Origin: Marinobacterium ramblicola
GTDB lineage: Bacteria > Pseudomonadota > Gammaproteobacteria > Pseudomonadales > Balneatricaceae
DNA length: 64,000 nucleotides
Assembly: GCF_019084545.1 (NCBI RefSeq)
Contig: NZ_JAHREP010000023.1
Location: 1 to 64,000 of the forward strand
Reading direction: 5' to 3'
Below the pieces are notes generated by a model. It saw nothing but the letters and a program-made list of their open reading frames with translations, did not search any database and was not told the origin of the DNA. Shown in pieces: positions 20,913 to 30,636 of the stretch. The first letter of the stretch is position 1; each line of letters opens with the position of its first letter. Both the position numbers and the translations under genes were made by a program.

Positions 20913-21230
20913 CTATTCGGCCGCCTGGGATGGGGAGTCCGGCTGCGCCGACATGTCCACGGCCTCGGGTTTCAACCTATAGGCCTCAAGCGCCTCTTTA
21001 AGTGCCTTACGATCATCCTTGTTCAGCCACTCGTCGACCCAATCCTGAATCTGCGAACGCTTGGGTGCGGTTTTACACCACCCCTTGTACGCCTTCACAT
21101 GCCCCTTGCTGACGCTCGGCTTGCCCTCTGTATCGTCGACCACGCATTTGGACGGAAACAGAGGATTGTTCGCGAATTGGCGATCGATCCACCACATGAC
21201 AAATGCTTTCTCTTCCTTGCTGAACTTCAT
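20913..21230 (-). CDS. Small hypothetical protein
   Basis: I do not recognise this 105-residue soluble protein. It is rich in Lys, Trp and acidic residues ([19 protein letters not shown]; then [20 protein letters not shown] and [17 protein letters not shown]) and probably alpha-helical. GAGGA sits 6 nt before the ATG, which supports the start. It is divergent from the astC-like gene across 178 nt. The 156 nt between it and the chemoreceptor gene hold nothing I can name. Confidence 0.65.
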   Translation of the reverse strand: MKFSKEEKAFVMWWIDRQFANNPLFPSKCVVDDTEGKPSVSKGHVKAYKGWCKTAPKRSQIQDWVDEWLNKDDRKALKEALEAYRLKPEAVDMSAQPDSPSQAAE

Positions 21231-21408
21231 GGGAAATCCTCAGCTCAATGTAATTTTGCGGGGCCATTCTACCCTTAGCAACCCCCACCAATATGACATT
21301 TTTGTGAAATACGACCAATTAATGGTATCGCGGCAAAGCTCCGTTTCTGGACGAAATCAGACTCAGGTTCATACTCAAACACATGTGAACCTAATAATGA
21401 GGTGCGTC

Positions 21409-22641
21409 ATGAAGGAGGCGGAGGTAACCCGAGCAACCTTCGATCAGGTAATGGTGCCCTGCTATATGCCGCCGGAGGTTATTCCGGTGCGTGGTGAAGG
21501 GTCAAGGCTCTGGGACCAGGATGATCGCGAGTATATCGACCTGGCCGGCGGTATCGCCGTCACTGCACTGGGGCATCGTCACCCGGCGTTGATGCAGGCG
21601 CTGCAGGAGCAGGCGGACAAGCTCTGGCACCTGAGTAACGTGTTCACCAATGAGCCCGCACTGAAGCTCGCCAAACGCCTGACCGAGCTGACATTCGCGG
21701 AGCAGGTGTTCTTTTGCAACTCAGGCGCCGAGGCCAACGAAGCGGCGTTCAAACTGGCCAGAAAGTACGCCTGGGACCACCAGGGAGCGAACGCCGGCAA
21801 ACATGAGATCATCTCGTTCAAGGGCAGCTTTCACGGCCGTACCCTGTTCACCGTCAGCGTTGGCGGACAGATGAAATACCGCGTCGGCTTCGAGCCGGTA
21901 CCCGCCGGCATTACCCATCTACCCTATAACGATATCGCCTCACTGGAATCGGCGATTTCGGAACGCACCTGCGCGGTGGTAATGGAACCGATCCTCGGCG
22001 AAGGCGGCATCATCCCCGCCGACCCTGCGTTCATTAAAGCCGCACGTGCACTCTGCGACCAGCATCAGGCGTTGCTGATATTTGACGAAGTGCAAACCGG
22101 TGCGGGGCGCACCGGCGCCCTTTACGCCTATATGGAAACCGGTGTAACGCCCGACATCCTCACCTCTGCCAAGGGGTTGGGCGGCGGCTTCCCGATCGGC
22201 GCAATGCTCACCACCCGGCGCATCGCGGCAAGTTTCGGGTTCGGCAGCCATGGCACCACCTATGGCGGCAACCCCCTTGCCTGTGCGGTGGCCCTTGCCC
22301 TTATCGATACGCTGGACAACCCCGAGTTGATGGCTGAGGTGAAACGGAAATCGGACCTGTTCCTGCAGGAGCTCCATGCGCTGAACCAGCGCCACGCGCT
22401 GTTCAGCGATATACGCGGCAGAGGCCTGCTGATCGGCGCGCAGTTGGCGCACCATTGGCAGGGCCAGGCTCGCCGGCTGCTGGACGCGGCACGCGATCAA
22501 GGCTTGATACTGCTGATGGCCGGCCCCGATGTGATGCGCCTCACCCCCTCGCTGATCATCCCCGACGACGATATCCATGAAGCGATGACCCGGCTCGACC
22601 GCGCCATGAACCAGCTGATCAGCGAAGGCCCCGAGAGCTGA
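21409..22641 (+). CDS. astC: Acetylornithine/succinylornithine aminotransferase
   Basis: A 410-residue class III PLP aminotransferase. Landmarks are [48 protein letters not shown] and the PLP lysine Lys255 in [14 protein letters not shown]. The frame is open back to 21061, but the match to the family starts near [19 protein letters not shown]. An AGGTG site lies just before the 21409 ATG; an ATG at 21397 is the alternative. It is followed 11 nt later by an astD-type dehydrogenase, which argues for succinylornithine transamination (arginine succinyltransferase pathway) rather than biosynthetic ArgD. The enzyme family is bifunctional, so ArgD activity is also possible. Confidence 0.85.
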   Translation: MKEAEVTRATFDQVMVPCYMPPEVIPVRGEGSRLWDQDDREYIDLAGGIAVTALGHRHPALMQALQEQADKLWHLSNVFTNEPALKLAKRLTELTFAEQVFFCNSGAEANEAAFKLARKYAWDHQGANAGKHEIISFKGSFHGRTLFTVSVGGQMKYRVGFEPVPAGITHLPYNDIASLESAISERTCAVVMEPILGEGGIIPADPAFIKAARALCDQHQALLIFDEVQTGAGRTGALYAYMETGVTPDILTSAKGLGGGFPIGAMLTTRRIAASFGFGSHGTTYGGNPLACAVALALIDTLDNPELMAEVKRKSDLFLQELHALNQRHALFSDIRGRGLLIGAQLAHHWQGQARRLLDAARDQGLILLMAGPDVMRLTPSLIIPDDDIHEAMTRLDRAMNQLISEGPES

Positions 22642-22652
22642 CGGAGAATCCC

Positions 22653-24128
22653 ATGTCCGGATACCTGCTAATCGATAACCACTGGCTACCGGGGAATAAC
22701 GACCCGTTTGAATCCCGAGATCCCGGTCGCGACCGGGTGTTATGGAGCGGCCGAGCGGCCAGCGCCGATCAGATCGATGACGCGATCGCCAGCGCCAGGC
22801 ACGCCTTCATCCACTGGACCAGAAGCGGCCTGGACGATCGCATTGCCCTGTGCCGGCGATTCGCCAAACTGCTCGAAGAGCAGCAAGAGGCGTTGGCCGA
22901 GGCGCTGGGCGAGGAGACCGGCAAACCGCTCTGGGAATCACGTACCGAGATCGGCGCAATGATCGCCAAGGTGGAGATATCGATTAGATCGCAGGAGGCA
23001 CGCGCGGGCGAATCCGAACAGCCTTTGGCCGATGCACGCTCGGTCATCCGCCATCGTGCCCACGGTGTGCTGGCCGTGTTCGGTCCGTACAACTTCCCTG
23101 GTCACCTGCCCAACGGGCATATCGTACCGGCACTGCTGGCGGGTAATACGGTGGTATTCAAACCCAGTGAGCAGACACCCAGGTTTGCCGAGAAAACGCT
23201 CAAGGTATGGCTGGCCGCCGGACTGCCTGCCGGCGTCATCAACCTGTTGCAGGGGGGCGCCGATACCGGACGCTCGCTCGCCTCTCACCCTGGCATCGAT
23301 GGTCTGCTGTTCACCGGCTCCTGCCGAGCAGGTCACCTGTTGCATCAGCAGTTCGCCGGTCAGCCGGAAAAGATCCTGGCGCTGGAGATGGGGGGAAACA
23401 ATCCGCTGATACTGGGCAAGATCAGTGATCAACCCACTGCCATCTACGAAACCATTCAATCCGCCTACCTCAGCGCCGGGCAGCGCTGTACCTGTGCGCG
23501 ACGCTTGATCGTCCCCAATAATGCGGATGGCGACCGTTTTATCGATAGCCTCAGCGAGGCGCTCAACAGCATCAGCGTCGGATTTTACAACGATGACCCT
23601 CAGCCCTACATGGGCTGCCTTATCTCGTCAACCGCAGCGGGTCAGATGATCGACGCACAACTGGCGCTGGAGACGAAAGGCGGCCGGGTGCTGAACAGGA
23701 TGGAGCGGATCAAGGGGTGCCGGGCGATGCTCAGCCCGGGACTGATCGATACGTCCGCAATCGACATACTGCCGGATGATGAGTATTTCGGCCCCCTGCT
23801 TCAGATACAGCGTTACGACAGCTTCGACCAGGCGCTGACGCTGGCCAATGCCACCCGCTTCGGCCTTGCAGCCGGTCTGTTCAGCGAGGATGCGCAGGAG
23901 TATGACGCCTTCTGGCACGGCATCCGTGCCGGTATCGTCAACTGGAATCGCCAGCTGACCGGTGCCAGCAGCAGTGCACCGTTCGGCGGTGTGAAATCGA
24001 GCGGCAACCACCGGCCAAGCGCCTGGTATGCCGCCGATTACTGTGCCTACCCGGTGTCCAGTCTTGAACGCGACAGACTGGCCCGCCCGGAGGCGCTGAG
24101 CCCCGGGCTGAACCTGTCGTTCGACTGA
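22653..24128 (+). CDS. astD: N-succinylglutamate 5-semialdehyde dehydrogenase
   Basis: This 491-residue aldehyde dehydrogenase has the AstD pattern: FGPYNFPGHLPNGHIVPALL, NTVVFKPSEQTP, the catalytic Glu in LALEMGGNNPLI and the catalytic Cys in SAGQRCTCARRL (first Cys of CTC). It would oxidise succinylglutamate semialdehyde to succinylglutamate with NAD+, the step after AstC, and it sits 11 nt downstream of astC. The usual neighbours astA, astB and astE are absent here. Confidence 0.88.
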   Translation: MSGYLLIDNHWLPGNNDPFESRDPGRDRVLWSGRAASADQIDDAIASARHAFIHWTRSGLDDRIALCRRFAKLLEEQQEALAEALGEETGKPLWESRTEIGAMIAKVEISIRSQEARAGESEQPLADARSVIRHRAHGVLAVFGPYNFPGHLPNGHIVPALLAGNTVVFKPSEQTPRFAEKTLKVWLAAGLPAGVINLLQGGADTGRSLASHPGIDGLLFTGSCRAGHLLHQQFAGQPEKILALEMGGNNPLILGKISDQPTAIYETIQSAYLSAGQRCTCARRLIVPNNADGDRFIDSLSEALNSISVGFYNDDPQPYMGCLISSTAAGQMIDAQLALETKGGRVLNRMERIKGCRAMLSPGLIDTSAIDILPDDEYFGPLLQIQRYDSFDQALTLANATRFGLAAGLFSEDAQEYDAFWHGIRAGIVNWNRQLTGASSSAPFGGVKSSGNHRPSAWYAADYCAYPVSSLERDRLARPEALSPGLNLSFD

Positions 24129-24139
24129 TCAAACCCTGT

Positions 24140-24394
24140 TTAGCTTTTCACCGCTTCCGGCAAAGTGACGTTCAGCTCGAGGATAGAGCAGTTCTCATCC
24201 AGATTGACCTGCACATCATCCATCGACACGTCGACATACTTGGCGATCACGGCCAGGATCTCCTGCTGCATCTGCGGCAGGTAATCCGGCTGGTTACGCT
24301 GATTACGCTCGTAAGCGACGAGTACCTGAAGGCGCTCCTTGGCAACGCTGGCCGAGCTCTGCTTCTTGGTGCGGAAATAACTGAGAATACCCAT
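24140..24394 (-). CDS. minE: Cell-division topological specificity factor MinE
   Basis: 84 residues, the usual size. It has the N-terminal membrane/MinD-binding segment [15 protein letters not shown], the contact-helix region with [12 protein letters not shown], and the C-terminal dimer beta-domain ([31 protein letters not shown]). It stimulates MinD ATPase and drives the pole-to-pole oscillation that keeps the Z ring at mid-cell. Its ATG overlaps the minD stop by one base (TAATG), so translation is coupled. Confidence 0.96.
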   Translation of the reverse strand: MGILSYFRTKKQSSASVAKERLQVLVAYERNQRNQPDYLPQMQQEILAVIAKYVDVSMDDVQVNLDENCSILELNVTLPEAVKS

Positions 24395-25206
24395 TAGCCC
24401 TTCCGTCCGAATACGCGGCTGAGCAGCCCTTTGCGCTGCACTTCAAGAAAACGGTGTTCACGCTCTTCGCCCAGGAAGCGCGCAATGGCATCCAGATAGG
24501 CCTGGCCGGCATCGCTCTGCTGATCCAGCACCACCGGTTGCCCCTGGTTGGAGGCTTTGAGAACCGCTTCGGACTCCGGAATCACACCCAACAGCGGAAT
24601 CGCCAGAATATCCTGCACATCTTCGACGCTGAGCATCTCACCGGCCTGAACCCGAACCGGGTTATAGCGGGTCAGCAGCAGGTGTTCGCGGATCGATCCG
24701 CCCTGCTCCGCCTTGCGTGACTTGCTCTGCAACACGCCGAGGATACGGTCGGAGTCACGTACGGAGCTGACTTCCGGGTTGGTCACCACGATGGCGGTGT
24801 CGGCGAAGTAGAGTGCCAGTTGGGCGCCCTTCTCGATACCGGCCGGAGAGTCGCAGACGATGTAATCGAACATCTCGGACAGCTCGTTCAGCACCTGCTC
24901 GACGCCCTCGACGGTCAGCGCATCCTTGTCCCGGGTCTGCGATGCCGGCAGGATGAACAGGCCCTCGGTCCGCTTATCCTTGATCAGCGCCTGATTCAGG
25001 GTCGCTTCCTTGTTGATCACGTTGACCAGGTCGAACACCACGCGGCGTTCGCAGCCCATGATCAGATCCAGGTTACGCAGGCCCACATCGAAATCGACCA
25101 GCACGGTCTTATGACCACGCAACGCAAGACCGGTACCGATTGCCGCACTGCTGGTCGTCTTGCCGACCCCGCCCTTACCAGACGTAACAACAATAATTTC
25201 AGCCAT
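24394..25206 (-). CDS. minD: Septum-site-determining ATPase MinD
   Basis: 270 residues. The deviant Walker [12 protein letters not shown] is at the N-terminus, Walker-type [14 protein letters not shown] and [15 protein letters not shown] follow, and the protein ends in the amphipathic membrane-targeting helix [12 protein letters not shown]. Membrane-bound MinD-ATP recruits MinC to block FtsZ and is released by MinE. It is the middle gene of minC-minD-minE, 52 nt after minC. Confidence 0.97.
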   Translation of the reverse strand: MAEIIVVTSGKGGVGKTTSSAAIGTGLALRGHKTVLVDFDVGLRNLDLIMGCERRVVFDLVNVINKEATLNQALIKDKRTEGLFILPASQTRDKDALTVEGVEQVLNELSEMFDYIVCDSPAGIEKGAQLALYFADTAIVVTNPEVSSVRDSDRILGVLQSKSRKAEQGGSIREHLLLTRYNPVRVQAGEMLSVEDVQDILAIPLLGVIPESEAVLKASNQGQPVVLDQQSDAGQAYLDAIARFLGEEREHRFLEVQRKGLLSRVFGRKG

Positions 25207-25258
25207 TTACACAGTTTCCATCAGTATGGATTAACATAATTCTCGTTCAGAACCGACT

Positions 25259-26017
25259 CTACAGCGCGGCCGTATCCAGGCGCGTACCTGACAACCAGGC
25301 CTGAGCCGGCTTCTGCCAGTGGTCGCTGCGCAGATCTTCGCTTGCCTTGAAATATCCTGCAATTGAGATCAATTCAGCTTCCAGACTTTGACAGAATATA
25401 CGGGCATCGGTGTTACCGTTTACACCGGCCATCGCCCGCCCGCGCAGTGGGCCGTAAACATGGATATTGCCGTCGGCCATCACCTCGGCGCCGGCGCCCA
25501 CCGAGGAGAGCACAATCAGATCGCCACCCTGTACATAGATCTGCTGCCCCGAGCGCACAGGGACAGTCAGTATCCGGGTACGACTCTCAGCCCGCGGCGC
25601 AGCTTCCGGGGCTACCGCTGTCACCGGTTCGGGCGCTGCCACTTCGGCAGACTCAACAGACGAGGCGCGCGACTGCTCGACTCGCCCACCTTGACCAAAA
25701 TCCGCCAGCCCCAGGCTCCTGCACAACTCCAGATCGTAGCGGTTGCTGCCACGCAGACCGACCGGGTTCAGTTCACTGTCGCGGCAGATCGCCAGTAGAT
25801 CGTGCAGCGGCGGTAACGGCTTGTCGGCCGGCACCTGCTCCAGATTAAGCAGCACCGGCATCTGCTGAAACAAGGAGGGCAAACGCGCGGCGTGTTGTGC
25901 CAACTCGGTACGCAGCCTTTCAGCGTCGAAATCGAGCAGTATCAGCTCGTTGAGTGAAACGCGGGAGTTCTTGAATCTGAACTGGGGGGAGTCTGTGGAG
26001 CGATTCTCTGAGGTCAT
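25259..26017 (-). CDS. minC: Septum-site-determining protein MinC
   Basis: 252 residues from the chosen ATG (MTSENRSTDSPQF), which has AGCAGG just upstream; a TTG 30 nt earlier is less likely. The N-terminal FtsZ-inhibitory domain covers ~10-105. A Ala/Glu/Pro-rich linker follows (~115-145). The C-terminal beta-helix domain, which dimerises and binds MinD, has TVPVRSGQQIYVQGGDLIVL, VHVYGPLRGRA-like IHVYGPLRGRAMAGVNG and ARIFCQSLEAELISIAG. Confidence 0.94.
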   Translation of the reverse strand: MTSENRSTDSPQFRFKNSRVSLNELILLDFDAERLRTELAQHAARLPSLFQQMPVLLNLEQVPADKPLPPLHDLLAICRDSELNPVGLRGSNRYDLELCRSLGLADFGQGGRVEQSRASSVESAEVAAPEPVTAVAPEAAPRAESRTRILTVPVRSGQQIYVQGGDLIVLSSVGAGAEVMADGNIHVYGPLRGRAMAGVNGNTDARIFCQSLEAELISIAGYFKASEDLRSDHWQKPAQAWLSGTRLDTAAL

Positions 26018-26442
26018 ACACCTGCTATCCGGGCAGAGCCAATCCAAGGGTTAAATGCGCGCCAAGGGTACCACGTGCCATGGCGCCTCACTACAGTCAC
26101 GGTCGAGTAAGACCGACAACTGGCAATAAGGTTCGCGTTAAAACCTCCCTGGCACTCACACCCGGCGCTTCTACACGCCGCTTCAGGGCACAAAAGAGAC
26201 TGAATTCTGCAACAAGATCAATTTTAGATTCCACCACACAGCCGAGATAAAATCGGAATAAAAAACCAAAATAAATAAAAACCAAAGAAAAATAGCCCAT
26301 TAATTTCATATAACGCATATTTGATAATAATTTTTTATCGAAATTCTATACTAATAATAATTATTAGAACCCTCACGTCTGTATTAGGGTTTAGCCAAGG
26401 TGAGGCACCGAATTCACTCAATGAAAAGCGGGATCGGTAGCG
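26018..26442. other. AT-rich gap between minC and the LysR gene
   Basis: This 425-nt stretch has no convincing gene. Its right half is strongly AT-rich compared with the surroundings and holds the palindrome described at 26351. A 73-codon minus-strand frame in it has poor composition and no homologue I recognise. The minC promoter and the LysR-gene promoter should both lie here. Confidence 0.6.
26351..26367. promoter_or_regulatory. Perfect palindrome, candidate LysR-type operator
   Basis: CTAATAAT-A-ATTATTAG has 8-bp arms and a single central base. It lies 75 nt upstream of the LysR start, where autoregulatory LTTR sites usually sit, and contains a T-N11-A core. Confidence 0.5.
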
Positions 26443-27348
26443 ATGAATTTCAAGCAGCTCGAAACCTTTGTCTGGGTGGCAACACTTGGCAGCTTCCGCA
26501 AGGCAGCCGAGCGGTTGTTCACCACCCAGCCCGGTATATCGACTCGCATCTCCGGGTTGGAGGATGAACTGGGCGTCAAGCTGTTCGAGCGTGAGGGGGG
26601 CCCCGGCCCCATATCTCTGACCGCCAAGGGCAAGGATCTGCTGCCCTATGCCGAAAAGATCATCTTCATGTCCGAACAGCTGCGCAAGCACGCCGACACC
26701 GGCGCGCAGCTGTCGGGCATCCTGAGACTGGGTGTATCCGAGACCGTGGTACATACCTGGCTCCCCGACTTTCTGCGCTCCCTGCACCGGCAGATGCCCA
26801 ATCTGGACGTCGAGATGACGGTCGACGTCACCGGTAACCTGCGCACAGGCCTGCTCGATCGCTCGCTGGATCTGGCCTTTCTGATGGGGCCGGTGTCCGA
26901 GCCAACGGTAGCGGATCTGCCGCTGTGCAGCTTTCCGCTGGTCTGGGTCGCGAGCCCCGATCTGAAACTTCCGGAGCGGATGCTCTATCTGGAGGAGCTG
27001 AGCGAATGGCCCATTATCACCTATGCGCGAAATACCAAGCCGTTCGCCGAGCTCAGCCAGAAGTTCAGGGAGCTGGACAGCCTGCCGCCGCGCTTTTTTA
27101 CCTCCAGCTCCCTGGCCGCCTGTCGCCGCCTGACGCTGGACGGGATCGGCATCTCGACCCTGCCCTACGAGATGATTACGCCGGCGTTGGACAGCGGTGA
27201 ACTGGTGAGGGTGAGAGCTATCTGGACGCCGTCCGAGTTGGCATTTACCGCCTCCTATCCAGTAACGCCGTTCAATCCTTTGGCCGAGGTGGCCGCGAAG
27301 TTGGCGGTGACAACCGCACAACAGCACCAAGTAACCGACTATAAATAA
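26443..27348 (+). CDS. LysR-family transcriptional regulator
   Basis: 301 residues. The winged HTH is at 2-60 (MNFKQLETFVWVATLGSFRK, RLFTTQPGISTRISGLEDEL, KLFEREGG), followed by the linker helix and an LTTR effector-binding domain (~90-295). It sits 255 nt upstream of, and in the same direction as, the DctPQM TRAP operon, so it probably controls uptake of that transporter's substrate. The effector is unknown. Confidence 0.92.
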   Translation: MNFKQLETFVWVATLGSFRKAAERLFTTQPGISTRISGLEDELGVKLFEREGGPGPISLTAKGKDLLPYAEKIIFMSEQLRKHADTGAQLSGILRLGVSETVVHTWLPDFLRSLHRQMPNLDVEMTVDVTGNLRTGLLDRSLDLAFLMGPVSEPTVADLPLCSFPLVWVASPDLKLPERMLYLEELSEWPIITYARNTKPFAELSQKFRELDSLPPRFFTSSSLAACRRLTLDGIGISTLPYEMITPALDSGELVRVRAIWTPSELAFTASYPVTPFNPLAEVAAKLAVTTAQQHQVTDYK

Positions 27349-27603
27349 CTATTATCGATTTACCGGCAGCAGCATAACTGACAAAAACAACTTCACCATG
27401 AAAGACAGCGCCAAAACACTTATCCAGTTGCCCCCGCGACGAACAATCAGGAGCCACAGGACGCCTGCACGGAGCCTCGTTCCAGACACGCGCCCGGTCG
27501 GCAGTCTCAATATAAGAAGAAAAGAGGCCTATCGGTTAAGTAAATCAATAAAAACAAATAGATAGAAAAATCCACAATACAAAACCACAGCGGGAGAAAA
27601 ACA

Positions 27604-28575
27604 ATGACTGCAAAGAAACTCTTGGTCTCGGCCTGTCTGATCGGCGGCCTGAGCGCCTCCGCCGCCCAGGCTGAAAAATGGAACATGCCGACCCCCTACG
27701 GGGATGCCAACCTGCCGACCCAGATCGCCTACGAGTTCGCCGAAGAGGTCAAGGCCAAGACCAACGGCGCCATGAGTATCACCGTTCATTCAGGTGCTTC
27801 GCTGATCGAGCACCCGGAGATACCGCGCGCGGTGAAGACCGGCCAGGTACAGCTCGGCGAGGTATTCATCGGCATCATGGGCAACACCCATCCGGTGTTC
27901 AAGCACGACAATATCCCCTTCCTTGCCACCACCTACGACGACGCCGAAAAACTCTGGGCGGCCACCAAGCCCGAGCTTGAAAAGCAACTGGCGAAAGAGG
28001 GGATGCAACTGCTCTACACCGTACCCTGGCCTGCCCAGAGCCTGTACACCAAGATACCGGTCAACACCCTGGCCGACCTCAAGGGTCTGAAGATGCGGGC
28101 CTACAGCCCCTCCACCTCACGTCTGGCCGACCTGATGGGCACCACCCCGGTCACCATTCAGGTACCGGAGATTCCGCAGGCGTTCAGCACCGGCATCGTC
28201 GATGCCATGATCACCTCGCCCTCCACCGGCGTGAATGGTCAGGCCTGGGACTACCTGGGTCACTACAACGCCATCAACGCCTGGATTCCGAAGAACATCG
28301 TGGTGGTCAACTCCCGCGCCTTCAAGCGCCTGGACAAGAGCATGCAGGACGCCTTGGTTGAAGCCGCTGCCAACGCCGAAGCCAAGGGTTGGAAAGGGGT
28401 GCGCGTGAAGGCGACCGAAGACACCCAGTCCCTGGCCGAACACGGTATTACCGTTACCGAGCCCTCTGCCGAACTGGTGCAGGAGCTGAAGCAGATCGGT
28501 GAAGTGATGATCAAGGAGTGGCAGGACGAAGCACCCGAGGAAGTGTCCGCTATATTGAACCAGTACAATCAGTAA
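27604..28575 (+). CDS. dctP: TRAP transporter substrate-binding protein DctP
   Basis: 323 residues with an export signal ending at AQA-E (residues 1-23). The DctP fold is recognisable from NLPTQIAYEFAEEVKAKT, the AVKTGQVQLGEVFIGIMG helix, and the family signature around GLKMRAYSPSTSRLADLMG with its conserved Arg that binds the substrate carboxylate. A second element is VTIQVPEIPQAFSTGIVDA. It captures an organic acid in the periplasm. It is first of three TRAP genes; GGGAG precedes the ATG. The substrate cannot be named. Confidence 0.93.
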   Translation: MTAKKLLVSACLIGGLSASAAQAEKWNMPTPYGDANLPTQIAYEFAEEVKAKTNGAMSITVHSGASLIEHPEIPRAVKTGQVQLGEVFIGIMGNTHPVFKHDNIPFLATTYDDAEKLWAATKPELEKQLAKEGMQLLYTVPWPAQSLYTKIPVNTLADLKGLKMRAYSPSTSRLADLMGTTPVTIQVPEIPQAFSTGIVDAMITSPSTGVNGQAWDYLGHYNAINAWIPKNIVVVNSRAFKRLDKSMQDALVEAAANAEAKGWKGVRVKATEDTQSLAEHGITVTEPSAELVQELKQIGEVMIKEWQDEAPEEVSAILNQYNQ

Positions 28576-28632
28576 CAGGTCAGACGCGGGCTCCGGGCAT
28601 CGGCCCGGAGCCACGCGAGCGAGGCTCCCCAA

Positions 28633-29151
28633 ATGAAGTCGCTTCGAGACAAATTCTACCTGACATCCGGTTACCTGTCGGGACTGTGCATCATTCTGAT
28701 CATGCTCATTATCCTGGCCCAGATCGTCGGTCGTTTTTTTGGTTTTATCGTCCCTTCAGCCGAAGACTTCTCCGGCTATGCGCTGGCTGCCGCCACTTTT
28801 TTCGGGCTGGCCTACACCTTCCGCGAAGGCGGTCATATCCGCGTCATTCTGGTGATCCAGAACTGGCCGCCGCGTCTGCGTTACCTGCAGGAGTTGAGCG
28901 TGCTGCTCCTGGCTTTCGCTCTGGTCAGTTTCATGACCTTCTATTGCGGTCATATGGTGTGGGAGTCCTACATTTTTGAAGAGGTATCGTACGGCTATGT
29001 GCCGATTCCTCTCTGGATGCCGCAGGTGCCTTTAGCCCTCGGCATGTTCGCGTTCAATCTGGCGCTGCTCGATGATCTGATCCGTATGCTGCGCGGCCGA
29101 ACTCCCTCTTACCGCACTCATGAAGATGAGCTTAACCTGGAGGAGGTGTGA
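28633..29151 (+). CDS. dctQ: TRAP transporter small permease DctQ
   Basis: 172 residues with four hydrophobic segments (~15-38, 47-65, 88-110, 128-150) and the DctQ-type segment SAEDFSGYALAAATFFGLAY. It joins the large permease to form the membrane part of the sodium-driven importer. Its TGA overlaps the ATG of dctM by one base. Confidence 0.92.
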   Translation: MKSLRDKFYLTSGYLSGLCIILIMLIILAQIVGRFFGFIVPSAEDFSGYALAAATFFGLAYTFREGGHIRVILVIQNWPPRLRYLQELSVLLLAFALVSFMTFYCGHMVWESYIFEEVSYGYVPIPLWMPQVPLALGMFAFNLALLDDLIRMLRGRTPSYRTHEDELNLEEV

Positions 29152-30458
29152 TGGATACCGCCCTGCTTTCGATCGTTCTGGCCGTGGCAATGCTGCTGAT
29201 GCTGGCCGCCGGTGTCTGGGTGGCGCTGGCACTGGTGGGTGTCGGCGTGCTCGGCCTGTACCTGTCCGGTAACGAGCAGATCGGCCTGCTGTTCGCCACC
29301 TCCAGTTGGGGCGCCAGTACCGGCTGGTCGCTGACCGCGCTGCCGATGTTCATCTGGATGGGCGAGGTGCTGTTCCGCACTCGGCTGTCCGAGGATCTGT
29401 TCAAGGGCCTTGCCCCCTGGCTGGGCGGCCTGCCCGGCAAACTGCTGCATGTAAACGTGCTGAGCTGTGGCATCTTCGCTGCGGTATCCGGCTCGTCCGC
29501 CGCCACCGCCGCCACCATCGGCCGCATGACGCTGCCGGAGCTGAAGGCCCAGGGCTACAGCGACCGCATGGCGATAGGCACCCTGGCCGGTTCCGGTACC
29601 CTTGGCCTGCTGATCCCGCCGTCGATCATTCTGATCGTCTACGGCGTGGCGGCAGAGGTATCGATCGGGCGCCTGTTCATCGCCGGCGCGCTGCCGGGGC
29701 TGTTGCTGGTGGGGATGTTCATGAGCTACACCATGGTCTGGTCGCTGTTCAATCGACACGAACTGCCGCAGCACAGCAAGGAGCAGATCTCACTGGCGGC
29801 CAAGATCGGCGCACTGCGCAAGCTGCTGCCGATCGTCGGGCTGATCGTCTTCGTGCTCGGCTCGATCTACGGCGGTTTCACCACCCCGACCGAAGCGGCA
29901 GCACTGGGCGTATTCGGCGCCCTGATCCTGGCCAAGCTGACCGGCAGCCTCAGCCGCGCCAGTTTTTCCGAGAGTCTGCTCGGTGCGGTCAAGAGTTCCT
30001 GCATGATCGGCCTGATCCTGATCGGTGCCCACTTCCTGACTCTGGCCATGGGCTTTCTCGGTATTCCAAAGGCGCTGGCCGCCTGGATAGGTACCCTGGC
30101 GCTGTCGCCCTACGAGTTGCTGCTGGCGCTGACCATTCTGTTCGTGGCGCTGGGCTGTTTCCTCGACGGCATCTCGGTGGTTGTGCTGACCGTGGCCGTG
30201 GTGCTACCGATGGTGCAGCAGGCGAATATCGACCTGATCTGGTTCGGCATCTACATCGTGCTGGTGGTGGAGATGTCGCAGATCACCCCGCCGGTCGGAT
30301 TCAACCTGTTCGTTATCCAGGCGTTGACCGGCAAAGATATCCTCTACGTGGCGCGCGCTGCGCTGCCGTTCTTCCTGCTGATCCTGACCGCCATCGTGCT
30401 GATCACCTGGTTCCCGGCCATCGCCACCTACCTGCCCACGACCATGAGTCAACGGTGA
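29151..30458 (+). CDS. dctM: TRAP transporter large permease DctM
   Basis: 435 residues from the ATG that overlaps the dctQ stop; AGGAGG lies just before it. A GTG one codon earlier is the alternative. It has about 12 membrane segments, with family features MFIWMGEVLFRTRLSEDLF, AVSGSSAATAATIGRMTLPE, GTLGLLIPPSIILIVYG and QITPPVGFNLFVIQ. It couples sodium entry to substrate import. Confidence 0.94.
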   Translation: MDTALLSIVLAVAMLLMLAAGVWVALALVGVGVLGLYLSGNEQIGLLFATSSWGASTGWSLTALPMFIWMGEVLFRTRLSEDLFKGLAPWLGGLPGKLLHVNVLSCGIFAAVSGSSAATAATIGRMTLPELKAQGYSDRMAIGTLAGSGTLGLLIPPSIILIVYGVAAEVSIGRLFIAGALPGLLLVGMFMSYTMVWSLFNRHELPQHSKEQISLAAKIGALRKLLPIVGLIVFVLGSIYGGFTTPTEAAALGVFGALILAKLTGSLSRASFSESLLGAVKSSCMIGLILIGAHFLTLAMGFLGIPKALAAWIGTLALSPYELLLALTILFVALGCFLDGISVVVLTVAVVLPMVQQANIDLIWFGIYIVLVVEMSQITPPVGFNLFVIQALTGKDILYVARAALPFFLLILTAIVLITWFPAIATYLPTTMSQR

Positions 30459-30527
30459 TCGGTATGAGCTGAACATCCCGACACCTCGCCTGACCGCCAA
30501 CGCCAAACGCCGCTTCGATATCACACC

Positions 30528-30560
30528 AAGCCCCCGACAATGGTGCCGGGGCGGCTTTTG
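30528..30560 (+). terminator. Probable terminator after dctM
   Basis: AAGC-CCCCG pairs with CGGGG-CG-GCTT (one 2-nt bulge) around a 10-nt loop and runs into TTTTG. It separates the TRAP operon from the glutamate dehydrogenase gene. Confidence 0.55.
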
Positions 30561-30636
30561 TCCGGCATATGACACCCAACGGCTTTCACACACTATGAAC
30601 GGGGCCTAACTCCCCTCTCGAGGTTAGACAGACACC

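Noticed and set aside
21061-21408. N-terminal extension of the astC frame
   Set aside because: The added 116 residues do not resemble any aminotransferase and overlap the divergent small gene and the promoter region.
26097-26318. 73-codon minus-strand frame with a hydrophobic N-terminus before the LysR gene
   Set aside because: Lies in AT-rich DNA, has no ribosome site I can see, and its C-terminal half is unlike a real protein.
27604-27640. Lipobox (VSAC) in DctP
   Set aside because: The stretch before the cysteine is too short for a lipoprotein signal, and a normal AQA cleavage site follows.
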